DNA from: Mycobacteriales bacterium
GTDB lineage: Bacteria > Actinomycetota > Actinomycetes > Mycobacteriales > CADCTP01
Length of the DNA stretch: 42,413 nucleotides
Assembly: GCA_035995165.1 (NCBI GenBank)
Contig: DASYKU010000136.1
Coordinates: 1-42,413, forward strand
Direction: 5' to 3'
Part shown: positions 23,465 to 31,412 of the stretch, in pieces
Layout: each line of letters starts with the position of its first letter
Position numbering within the stretch: the first letter of the stretch is position 1
Notes under the pieces: model-generated
Seen by the model: the letters and a program-made list of their open reading frames with translations, nothing else
What the model was told of the DNA's origin: nothing
The model's database searches: none
Translations under genes and position numbers: made by a program

Positions 23465-24394
23465 ATGTCGGCGGCCGAACCGTTGGGGCACAGGGTGGTC
23501 GTCCGCCGGTTCGTCGACGGGGGCCTGGCCGACGTGGTGGGTGTCCTCGTCGACGCCGGACCGGACGTCCTGGTGGTCCGCCGCCGGGACGGAAGCCTAG
23601 TCGAGATGTCGCGATCGGCGGTGAATGTGATGAGGACGGTGGCGGCCGCGCCGCGGGACGTGCTGGCCCTCGAGGAGGTTGCGGCGCAGGGCTGGCCGGC
23701 CCCCGAGACCCGCTGGCTGGGGCGCTGGCTGCTGCGGGCGGCGGCGGGCTGGACCGGCCGCGGGAACTCGGTGCTGCCGCTGGGCGAGCCCGGCCTCCCG
23801 CTGGACCAGGCGCTGGCCGACGTCACGGCCTGGTACGGCGAGCGCGGCCTGCCGGCCCGCTTCACGATCCCGACACCGGCCCGGGAGCTGCTGGACGGGG
23901 CGCTGGCACAGCGGGGCTGGCGGTCGTACAACCCGACGGCCGTACTGACCGGCGACGTGGGCGTGCTGCTGCGGCGGCTGCCCGTCTCCGAGCATGCGGT
24001 CCTCGTCGAGCCCGCGCCGAGCGCGGACTGGCTGAGCCTCTACCACTACCGCGGCGGGGCGGAGCTGCCGCCGGTCGCGCGGACGGTGCTGGCCGGCGCG
24101 CGCGAGCCCGGGTTCGCGGTGCTGCGGGACCGGGGCGGCACGCCGCTGGCGATCGCCCGGGGCTCGGTCGACGAGGGCTGGCTCGGGGTGACCGCGGTCG
24201 AGGTCGACGCCGGGCACCGGCGACAGGGCCTGGCCACCGCGGTGATGCGGGCGCTGCTGGCCTGGGCCGCCGAGCGCGCCGCGACCAGCACGTACCTCCA
24301 GGTGGCGGAGGAGAACACCGGCGCGCTCGCGCTCTACGACCGCCTCGGCTACCTCCGTCACCATGGCTACCACTATGTGGTAGCGCCCTCCTAG
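23465..24394 (+). CDS. GNAT-family N-acetyltransferase with N-terminal SH3-like domain
   Basis: 309-residue acetyl-CoA-dependent acetyltransferase; the target is unknown. Residues about 8-55 ([40 protein letters not shown]) form a small beta-barrel-like domain, as in the Rv0428c-type GNAT group. The C-terminal GNAT domain (about 180-309) has the acetyl-CoA loop [17 protein letters not shown] and the closing [16 protein letters not shown] 23465 is preferred over 23456 because the latter falls inside the TAGTAT -10 element, which is 7 nt upstream of 23465. Its stop codon shares bases with the convergent small ORF. Downstream neighbours on the other strand give no functional link. Confidence 0.88.
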   Translation: MSAAEPLGHRVVVRRFVDGGLADVVGVLVDAGPDVLVVRRRDGSLVEMSRSAVNVMRTVAAAPRDVLALEEVAAQGWPAPETRWLGRWLLRAAAGWTGRGNSVLPLGEPGLPLDQALADVTAWYGERGLPARFTIPTPARELLDGALAQRGWRSYNPTAVLTGDVGVLLRRLPVSEHAVLVEPAPSADWLSLYHYRGGAELPPVARTVLAGAREPGFAVLRDRGGTPLAIARGSVDEGWLGVTAVEVDAGHRRQGLATAVMRALLAWAAERAATSTYLQVAEENTGALALYDRLGYLRHHGYHYVVAPS

Positions 24395-24771
24395 TTCGCC
24401 TCTCGCGCCTTGCGCACGCCGGACTGGTAGCCGCGCAGCCGGTCCCGGACGTCGTCGGCGGAGCGCTCCGGCGTGTCCGGGGTGCTGCCCTCGAACGCGC
24501 CCGGGACGAGGTGGGCCTGGGATCGGCGTCTGGGCAGCCCGGCGCGGGTGGCGCCTTCACTCGGAGTAGCGAGTCGGGACGCGACCCGCTGGGCCTCCTC
24601 CACCGTCCCGCTCGGTCCCGGAGGACCCGCGAACCACCCGTCCCGTCCTGCCTCGACCACCTGGTGCCTCCCGTTGCCGCGTGCGCGTGCGCCCAGCGTT
24701 CCGGGGAATCCCGTCCCGGAGGAGTGGACACGCCGTACGAGATCGTTACCCGACGACCCCGTGATCAACAC
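24391..24771 (-). CDS. Small ORF resembling a histidine-kinase C-terminal tail, possible remnant
   Basis: A 126-residue reading frame from GTG 24771. Its last about 50 residues (GLPRRRSQAHLVPG, then ERSADDVRDRLRGYQSGVRKARE) resemble the extreme C-terminal tail of the large actinobacterial nitrate-sensor-like histidine kinases (LPRR..QA.L.P followed by RS.E.VR....YQ.G), but no kinase, receiver or ATP-binding domain is present. Codon use in the last 60 codons is strongly GC3-rich like the neighbours; the first half uses AGA, CGA, GTA, ACT and GCT and looks non-coding or decayed. It may be a gene remnant or a free-standing small protein with a later start. Its stop overlaps the GNAT stop in CTAG. 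Confidence 0.4.
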   Translation of the reverse strand: MLITGSSGNDLVRRVHSSGTGFPGTLGARARGNGRHQVVEAGRDGWFAGPPGPSGTVEEAQRVASRLATPSEGATRAGLPRRRSQAHLVPGAFEGSTPDTPERSADDVRDRLRGYQSGVRKAREAN

Positions 24772-24849
24772 GGCTCGGAGCGTTGCTGAACCGCATTAAC
24801 TCTGACATCGGTGTGTGTCGTACGGCATGAGGCCGGTGACGGAAAGTGA

Positions 24850-27800
24850 TCAGATCAGCCGGAGCTGGACGGTGCGGCGGCGTTCGGCGCGGGTGGTGCG
24901 CTCGACCAGGGCCGGCGGGAGGTCGGCCAGGAACGGCGACGGCGCGGGTTCGGTCGGCCGGCCGCGGACCGTACGGCGGCGGGCGCCGGACAGGGAGAGG
25001 TGGGTGCGGGCCCGGGTCATGCCGACGAACAGCAGCCGGCGTTCCTCGGCGGCGTCCACGTCCTCGTCGCCGAAGCGCATCGGCAGCAGGCCGTCCTCGC
25101 AGCCGACCACGAACACGACCGGGAACTCCAGGCCCTTGGACGCGTGCAGGGTGAGGAGCGAGACGCGGTCCGCGCGCGGGTCCCAGAGGTCGACCTCGGC
25201 GCCGAGCGCGAGGTCGGCCAGGAACTGGGCCGCGTCGGCGCCGGCCCGCTCGGCCAGCGGGGTCAGCAGCTCGACCGCGGCCCGCAGGTCGGCCACCCGC
25301 TGCGCCGGGTCGGCCTCGGTCCGCCCGGCCGCCGCGGCGCGCGCCGTCGCCGGCGTCAGCAACGACCACTGATCCGCCCCGATCTCCCCAACCCCGCCAC
25401 CCCCGGGATCAACCGTCGCGGAGCCGGCCGTCACGGGGGCGGCCGTCGCGGGGGCGGCCGTCGCGGGGGCGGCCGTCGCGGAGCCGGCCGTCACGGGGGC
25501 GGCCGTCACGGGGGCGGCCGTCGCGGGGGCGGCGGGGGCGGGGTGGGGAGGGCGGCGGCGACCGGGGTCAGGCCGCCGGCGCGGTCGATGGCGACCTGGG
25601 CGGCGGCGCGGACGCGGGCGAGCACCGGCCGCGGGTCGCCGGCCGCCCGGACCAGGTCCTCGCGCAGCACGCCGAGCAGGTCCCGTACGCCGGGCTGGTC
25701 GCCGAGCCGGTGGTGCGACCGCTTCTGGTACGGCACCCCGGCCGCCTCCAGCGCCTCCACCAGCGCCGCCGACTGCGCGTCGGTCCGGTAGAGCACGGCG
25801 AAGTCCGCGTACGAGTGGACCGCGTCGGTCCAGGGGTCGGCCGCCCCGCGCAGCAGCGCGGTCAGGTCCGACCCGCCGAGCACCCGCTCGATCGTGCCCA
25901 GCACGTACGCGGCCTCGGCGGCCTCGTCCGCGGCCGTGTGCAGGGTGACGGTCGCCGGGCCGTCCCCGGGCGCGACCGCGGTGAGCGTCCGCCCGGGCAC
26001 CAGCGTGGCCGGCGCGACCACGCCGAGCGCCGCGTCCACGACGGTCGCGGTGCTGCGGTAGTTGCGGGTCAGCCGGACCTCGCGCGCGCCCGGGAAGTCC
26101 TCGCCGAAGCGCAGGAAGAAGCCGACGTCGGCGCCACGGAAGGAGTAGATCGCCTGGTCCGGGTCGCCGATCGCGCAGAGGTCGCCGCCGGCCGGGACCA
26201 GCAGGGTGAGCAGCGCGTACTGGGCCGGGTCGACGTCCTGGTACTCGTCCACGCTCACGTGCGGCCACCGCCGCTGGTAGGCGGCGGCCAGCTCCGGGTC
26301 CGAGCGCAGCAGCTCGACCGGCCGGGCCAGCAGGTCGTCCAGGTCGACCAGCCCGCGGGCGCGCTTGCCGGCCCGGTAGCGGGCCAGCGGCCCGGCCAGC
26401 TCCGGCTCGCGCGCGTCCGGGTCGCGGGCCAGCAGCGAGACGTGGTCGAGCAGCCGCCGGACGTCCCGGGCCGGCGCGTCCTGACCCATCGCCTCCCGGG
26501 CCAGCGCGAGCCGCTCGGCCTCGTCCACGACCCGGACGTCCTCGCCCAGGCCGAGCCGGGCCGCCTGCTCGCGCACGATCCGCAGGCCCAGCCCGTGGAA
26601 CGTGGTCACCAGCGGCGGCGTCGGCAGCAGCGCGGCCAGCCGCTCGGTCAGCTCGCCCGCGGCCCGCCGGGTGAAGGTCAGCGCCAGGCACTCCCGGGCC
26701 GGGACGCCCTGCTCGGCGATCAGGTGCGCGATCCGGGTGGTCAGCGTGCGGGTCTTGCCGGTCCCCGGGCCGGCCACCACCAGCAGCGGCCCGGCCGTCG
26801 CGGCCGCCGCCCGCTGCTCCTCGTCCAGCCCGTCCAGGACGGTGGTCGCCACCGCGACGGGCTCCGGCTCGGCCACGACGACCGGCTCGGGCGCCTCGAA
26901 CAACCCGGTGGGAGCCGCCGGCCGGGCCGGCGCCGGCCGCGGCGCCGGAAGGTCCAGGTCGAACAGCGTGTCCGTGCCGCCCGGCCGCAGGTCGGCCAGC
27001 TCCTTGGGCTCGAACAGGCGGACCACGCCGTACTCGCCGTCGTAGCCGCCGGCGAGCACGACCTCGCCGGCCCGCAGCCGCCGCAGCGCCTCGTCCAGCC
27101 CGGGCGGCCCGACCGGGGTCAGCTCATCCAGCGGGACGTCCTGCAGGATCGTCAGCTCCGGCCCGAACCGGTCGACCAGCCGGGACACCGCGGCCTCCAC
27201 GGCCTTGGACTTGGGGCCGACCCCGATCAGCTCCCCCACCACCTGCGGCAGCTGCACCAGGCAGCGCCAGCCCGGCGCGGCGGCCGGCCGGAAGCCGTCC
27301 GGCCGGTCGGCCAGCGCCTCGACCCGGTGCAGCACCCCGACCGTGACCGGCTTGCCGCAGACCGGACAGCGGCCGTCGCGCTCCCGGGTCTGCGCCGGCT
27401 CCAGCCGTACGTCGCAGGTCCGGTGCCCGTCGAGGTGGTACTTGCCCTCCTCCGGGAAGAACTCGATCGTCCCGTCCAGGCCGGCGCCGGTCTCCAGCGC
27501 CGCCCGCACCCCCGCGTAGGACAGGTCGCAGGACAGCACGGTGGCCTCCCGGCCCAGCGCCGGCGGCGAGTGCGCGTCGGAGTTCGAGACCAGCCGGTAG
27601 CGGTCCAGCGCGGACACCCGGTGGTTCATCGCCGGGTCCGAGGACAGCCCGGTCTCGATCGCGAAGATGTGCTCGGCCAGGTCGGCGTAGCAGTCGGCGA
27701 TCGAGTCGAAGCCGGACTTCGAGCCGAGCGCGGCGAACCAGGGCGTCCAGACGTGCGCCGGGACCAGGTAGCCGCCCTCGCCCGATTCCAGCAGCGTCTC

Positions 27801-28244
27801 CAGCAGGTCGCGGGAGTCCAACCCGAGGATCGGCCGGCCGTCGGAGGAGATGTTGCCGATCCGCCCGAGCCGCCGGGTCAGCTCACCGGCGACCTCCAGG
27901 TCGGGCGCGTAGAGCAGGTGGTGCACCTTGCGGGTCTTGTCGTCGCGCTTGTAGATCGTGGAGATCTCGACGGAGAGCTGGAACCGCACCGGGGTCCGTA
28001 CGGACGCGGGCAGCGAGGCCAGCACGTCCCGTTCCAGGTCCGGGCGCAGCCGGAACAGTCCCGGCTCGGCCGGCACCAGCTTGGTCCGGATCTCCTCGGC
28101 CCAGGCCGGGTGGCACAGGTCGCCGGTGCCGATCAGCGCGATGCCCTTGCGCGCGGCCCACCAGGCCAGGTGCTCGAGGTCGCAGTCCCGGCTGCACGCG
28201 CGCGAGTACCGCGAGTGGATGTGCAGGTCGGCGACGAAAGGCAT
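24850..28244 (-). CDS. EndoQ-like PHP domain fused to UvrD/Rep-type helicase (frameshifted)
   Basis: One gene in two frames. Residues 1 to about 420 resemble endonuclease Q (TIGR00375), which nicks DNA 5' of deaminated bases: PHP metal motifs DLHIHSRYS (6-14), GTGDLCHPAW, VPAHVWTPWF and SNSDAHSP, and a zinc finger GHRTC...CPVCGKP near 275-295. From about 465 an SF1 helicase follows: GPGTGKT (about 490), VDEYQD (about 665), GDPDQAIYSFRG and RNYRST. The first frame stops at 25506 inside a 15-bp repeat. Motifs V and VI (LTLHASKGLEF, LLFVGMTRAR) continue in the -1 frame to 24850. Adding one C in a C5 run near 25526-25538 would restore about 1131 residues. As written, the helicase loses its last motifs. 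Confidence 0.87.
25414..25533. repeat. 15-bp minisatellite, 8 units, in the helicase gene
   Basis: Eight exact-length units of the type cgtcgcgggggcggc (variants cgtcac..., and ...gagccggc in units 1 and 5). On the coding strand they encode AAPAT, AAPVT and AGSAT pentapeptides, a linker between helicase motifs IV and V. The tract is flanked by further G5 runs and coincides with the frame break. Confidence 0.93.
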
Positions 28245-28310
28245 GGCGCTCCATCCTGGCGGGTGCCGCGCGGCGCCAGGAGCGGACGCGCCGACCGTCA
28301 CCCGGTCAGG

Positions 28311-28859
28311 TCAGTGCCCATCCGAGGTGCCGAGCGCGACCGGGTCGGCCAGGGCCGTGTAGCGGCCGCGGTGCCAGGTGAGCGGCGGCGCCTCCGGCCG
28401 CGGCGTCGTGACCGCGAGCACCTCGCCCATGAGGACCGTGTGGTCACCGCCGGGATGCGCGGCCACGGTCCGGCACTCGAACGTCGACAGCGCGGTGTCC
28501 AGCATCAGCGCGCCGGTGTGCGGGCCGCGCGAGTGCGGTACGCCGGCCAGCGCGCCGGCGGTGTCGTGGCCGCGGCGGGCCAGCCGCCGGGACACCGGCT
28601 CGCCGTCCAGGCCGAGCACCGAGACGGCCCACAGCCCGGACTCCAGCACCGCCGCGTGCAGCCGGGAGGCGTGCTCGACGCAGACCAGCAGCAGCATCGG
28701 GTCCAGCGACACCGAGGTCACGCTGTTCGCGGTGATCGCGTGGTCGGTGCCGTCGGCGCCGCGGGCGGTGACCAGCGTGACGCCGGTCGGGAACAGTCCC
28801 ATCGCGTCGCGGAAGCTCCGCTGCCGGACCGGGTCGGCTGCCCGCGAGGCGTGATCCAT
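28311..28859 (-). CDS. Flavin reductase-like (FMN-binding split-barrel) protein
   Basis: 182-residue member of the flavin reductase family that supplies reduced FMN/FAD to a monooxygenase or acts as a flavin-dependent oxidoreductase. Motifs are FRDAMGLFPTGVTLVTA at about 14-30, ITANSVTSVSLDPMLLLVCV for FMN phosphate binding, the SGLWAVSVLG strand, and LSTFECRTVAAHPGGDHTVLMGEVLAV. No partner monooxygenase lies nearby. ATG 28859 has GGGAAGAG just upstream and a TAGCGT 8 nt away. The open extension to 29183 runs through the neighbouring gene and is rejected. It is downstream of mshB and a membrane-protein gene, probably one transcript. Confidence 0.9.
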   Translation of the reverse strand: MDHASRAADPVRQRSFRDAMGLFPTGVTLVTARGADGTDHAITANSVTSVSLDPMLLLVCVEHASRLHAAVLESGLWAVSVLGLDGEPVSRRLARRGHDTAGALAGVPHSRGPHTGALMLDTALSTFECRTVAAHPGGDHTVLMGEVLAVTTPRPEAPPLTWHRGRYTALADPVALGTSDGH

Positions 28860-28867
28860 CTCTTCCC

Positions 28868-28873
28868 ACGCTA
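28868..28873 (-). promoter_or_regulatory. Possible internal -10 for the flavin reductase gene
   Basis: TAGCGT on the minus strand, 8 nt before ATG 28859, overlapping the stop codon of the upstream gene. It may be fortuitous, as a Shine-Dalgarno-like GGGAAGAG is also present. Confidence 0.25.
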
Positions 28874-29428
28874 CCTCGGCGTGGCGGCGACCGATCGGGC
28901 CCTTCGGGTGATCTCGGACGCGACCCCGAACGCGCCGGCCACGGTCCCGCCGAACAGGAACACCAGCCCGGTCACGCTGCCGGGCACGATCAGGTCGCCC
29001 TCGGCCCGGGGCAGCGAGAGCACGATCACCACGATCAGCCAGAGCGCGACCGGGACGGCGCCGGCGGCGATGCTGCCGGTCTGCCGGACGGCGAGGCGGG
29101 CCAGCAGGATGTTGCCGGCCATCGCCAGCAGGATCGTGATCGGGAACGGCACCGAGCCGATCCGCAGCGGCACCAGGAAGCACTCCACCAGCGCCAGCCC
29201 GGCCGCGGCGACCGCGACCAGCACCCCGGCCAGGGCCCGGACGACCACGGGATCGGTGCCGTGGTCGACCGGCGGATCCCGGCGCGCCGCACCCCGCTGA
29301 TGCCGTCCGTCCCCCGACGGCTCGACCCGGCCGGATCCCGGCGCCGCGCCGCCCGGGCGCCGGGCGGGAGCCGGCCCGGCCGCCGGCGGCGACCCGGCCG
29401 GGTCGGAGGAACCGTTGCGGGTGCGCAC
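28871..29428 (-). CDS. Small integral membrane protein downstream of mshB (Rv1171-like position)
   Basis: 185-residue protein. The first about 65 residues are Pro/Arg/Gly-rich and probably disordered. Four hydrophobic helices follow (about 68-178): VRALAGVLVAVAAAGLALVE, FPITILLAMAGNILLARLAV, GAVPVALWLIVVIVLSL and VTGLVFLFGGTVAGAFGV. I do not recognise a functional family, but a conserved small membrane protein directly after mshB is also found in mycobacteria. GTG 29428 begins 2 bp after the mshB stop, so translation is probably coupled; this decides the start. A short basic tail ends the protein. Confidence 0.8.
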   Translation of the reverse strand: MRTRNGSSDPAGSPPAAGPAPARRPGGAAPGSGRVEPSGDGRHQRGAARRDPPVDHGTDPVVVRALAGVLVAVAAAGLALVECFLVPLRIGSVPFPITILLAMAGNILLARLAVRQTGSIAAGAVPVALWLIVVIVLSLPRAEGDLIVPGSVTGLVFLFGGTVAGAFGVASEITRRARSVAATPR

Positions 29429-29430
29429 GG

Positions 29431-30321
29431 TCAGTCCAGCCCGGCGAACAGGTCGGTCTCGCGCCCCTCCGGACCGTCCATCGGCCCGGGCTCGCCCCGG
29501 ACCAGCCGGTAGTGCTCCAGCCCGAACGCCTCCTCGCCCAGCTTGTCCATCATCTCGAAGAACGGACCGTCGGCGGCGATCTGGCTGGCGTGCGCCCGCA
29601 TCGCCGCGACCTTCTGCGGCAGGTACTTGCGGGCGTCCAGGGAGGCGGTGACCAGCTCGTCCGGCACCACGAACGGCAGGTCGTCGACCGAGCTCGCGCC
29701 GAAGAAGCCGGACTCCCCCTGCTCCATCATGATGTCGATCCCGCGCTGGATGGCCGAGCGCGGCATCGCGGTCCAGTAGACCTTCGGCACCGACCAGGCC
29801 GGGCCGGCCGCCGCGAACCCGGGGTCCGCGGCCGCCTCCACCCCGGCCATCGCGACCCGGTGGGCCTGGATGTGGTCCGGGTGCCCGTACCCGCCGTTCT
29901 CGTCGTACGTGACCACGACCTGGGGCCGGACCTCGCGCAGGATCTCGGCCAGCGCGGTCGTCGCCTCGGTCATGTCGGCCTGCCAGAACGCCCGGGGCGC
30001 GGCGTTGGTGTCCAGGCCCATCATCCCGCTGTCCCGCCACCGCCCCGGTCCGCCGAGCAGCCGGTAGTCGGTGACGCCGAGCTCGGCCATCGCCCGGGAC
30101 AGCTCGTGGTAGCGGTACCCGCCGAGCTGGTCGCCCTCGGCCGCGGCCAGGTGGGACAGCGCCGGCACCAGCACCTCGCCCTCCTCACCCAGGGTGCAGG
30201 TGACGAGCGTGACCTCGGCGCCCTCGGCCGCGTACCGCGCCATCGCGGCACCGGTGCTGGTGGTCTCGTCGTCCGGGTGGGCGTGGACGAGCAGCAGCCG
30301 GCGACCGGCGTCGGAAGACAT
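29431..30321 (-). CDS. mshB: N-acetyl-GlcN-Ins deacetylase, mycothiol biosynthesis
   Basis: Zinc deacetylase, 296 residues, removing acetate from GlcNAc-inositol to give the glucosamine-inositol used for mycothiol, the main actinobacterial thiol. The zinc/catalytic motif AHPDDE carries His15, Asp17 and Asp18, and the third zinc ligand is in GGYGHPDHIQAH (about 145-155). The family stretch HELSRAMAELGVTDYRLLGG and the C-terminal KVAAMRAHASQIAADGPFF agree with MshB rather than with the mycothiol-conjugate amidase Mca. ATG 30321 lies 6 nt after TAACCT, with GAAGG in between. It heads the minus-strand run that continues through the membrane protein, flavin reductase and helicase genes. Confidence 0.95.
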   Translation of the reverse strand: MSSDAGRRLLLVHAHPDDETTSTGAAMARYAAEGAEVTLVTCTLGEEGEVLVPALSHLAAAEGDQLGGYRYHELSRAMAELGVTDYRLLGGPGRWRDSGMMGLDTNAAPRAFWQADMTEATTALAEILREVRPQVVVTYDENGGYGHPDHIQAHRVAMAGVEAAADPGFAAAGPAWSVPKVYWTAMPRSAIQRGIDIMMEQGESGFFGASSVDDLPFVVPDELVTASLDARKYLPQKVAAMRAHASQIAADGPFFEMMDKLGEEAFGLEHYRLVRGEPGPMDGPEGRETDLFAGLD

Positions 30322-30327
30322 GCCTTC

Positions 30328-30333
30328 AGGTTA
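30328..30333 (-). promoter_or_regulatory. Predicted -10 element of mshB
   Basis: TAACCT on the minus strand, 6 nt before ATG 30321, the same hexamer as in front of glgA. Confidence 0.45.
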
Positions 30334-30344
30334 GGTGCAGCCGA

Positions 30345-31412
30345 TCAGAGCAGGCTCAGGGCCTCCGCGTAGTGGCAGGCCGCGTCGTGGCCGTTGCCGC
30401 GGTCCATCAGCGGCGGGTCCTCGGTCACGCACTTCTCCCGCTGGTCGTCCGAGAGCTCGTTGGCGAACTTCGGGCACCGGGTCCGGAACCGGCAGCCGCT
30501 GGGCGGGTTGGCCGGCGAGGGCACGTCCCCGTGCAGCAGGATCCGCTGCCGGGCCCGCTCCCGCTGCGGGTCCGGGATCGGGATCGCGGACAGCAGCGCC
30601 TGCGTGTACGGGTGGGCCGGCCGGTCGAAGAGGTCCTCGGTGTCGGCGAGCTCCACGATCTTGCCGAGGTACATGACCGCGACCCGGTCGGAGGTGTGCC
30701 GCACCACGGACAGGTCGTGCGCGATGAACAGGTAGGACAGGCCGAGCTGGTCGCGCAGGTCCTCCAGCAGGTTGACCACGCCGGCCTGGATCGACACGTC
30801 CAGCGCGGACACCGGCTCGTCCAGGATCAGCACCTTCGGCTCCAGCGCGAGCGCGCGGGCGATGCCGATGCGCTGCCGCTGACCGCCGGAGAACTCGTGC
30901 GGGTACCGGTTGTTGTGCTCGGGGTTCAGGCCGACCAGCTGCAGCAGCTCGTTGACCCGGTTGCGCAGCTGGGACCGCGGCACGACCTTGTGGATGATCA
31001 ACGGCTCGCCGACGATGTCGAGCACCGGCAGCCGCGGGTTCAGCGACGCGTACGGGTCCTGGAAGACGATCTGGATCTCGCGCCGCAGCGGTCGCATCTG
31101 GGCCCGGCTCAGGCCGATCAGCTCGCGCCCGTTGTACTTCACCGAGCCGCCGGTGGCCGGCTGCAGGTTGAGGATCGCCCGGCCGGTCGTGGACTTGCCG
31201 CAGCCGGACTCGCCCACCAGCCCGAGCGTCTCGCCCGGGTAGAGGGTGAGGTCGATGCCGTCGACGGCCTTGATGTTGCCGACGGTCCGGCGGACCAGGC
31301 CCTTGCCCTTGATCGGGAAGTACTTCTCCAGGCCGCGGACCTCGAGCACCGGGTCGGTGCCGATGCCGCGGTGCCGCGCCTCCGCGGCGGGCTGGTCCTC
31401 GGTCGTCGTCAT
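30345..31412 (-). CDS. Oligopeptide/dipeptide-type ABC transporter ATP-binding protein (OppF/DppF family)
   Basis: 355-residue ATPase, second of the ATPase pair in the peptide-type importer. Walker A is GESGCGKST, the Q-loop is in VFQDPYASLNPR, the signature is FSGGQRQRIGIARAL, Walker B is VLILDEPVSALDVS, and the switch His is in FIAHDLSVV. The C-terminal oligopeptide-transporter domain has the cysteine motif GCRFRTRCPKF, then C...H...C, where homologues can bind an iron-sulfur cluster. An N-terminal insert FPIKGKGLVRRTVGNIKAVDG is typical of OppF/DppF. ATG 31412 overlaps the upstream ATPase stop (ATGA). It is last gene of the operon; 23 bp separate it from mshB. Confidence 0.95.
   Translation of the reverse strand: MTTTEDQPAAEARHRGIGTDPVLEVRGLEKYFPIKGKGLVRRTVGNIKAVDGIDLTLYPGETLGLVGESGCGKSTTGRAILNLQPATGGSVKYNGRELIGLSRAQMRPLRREIQIVFQDPYASLNPRLPVLDIVGEPLIIHKVVPRSQLRNRVNELLQLVGLNPEHNNRYPHEFSGGQRQRIGIARALALEPKVLILDEPVSALDVSIQAGVVNLLEDLRDQLGLSYLFIAHDLSVVRHTSDRVAVMYLGKIVELADTEDLFDRPAHPYTQALLSAIPIPDPQRERARQRILLHGDVPSPANPPSGCRFRTRCPKFANELSDDQREKCVTEDPPLMDRGNGHDAACHYAEALSLL

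Noticed and set aside
25414-25533. CRISPR-like array
   Set aside because: The repeats are contiguous 15-bp units with no spacers, lie inside a coding sequence and have no cas genes nearby.
25519-25540. Programmed -1 ribosomal frameshift signal in the helicase gene
   Set aside because: GCCCCCG is not an X-XXY-YYZ heptamer and no defined downstream pseudoknot is evident; a single-base indel explains the break more simply. It is kept only as an alternative in the findings.
25710-29300. A 1196-codon plus-strand open frame opposite the helicase, flavin reductase and membrane-protein genes
   Set aside because: It is antisense to genes with clear motifs, has no recognisable domain and a biased Arg/Gly/Val/Asp composition. 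Long antisense frames are expected at this GC content.
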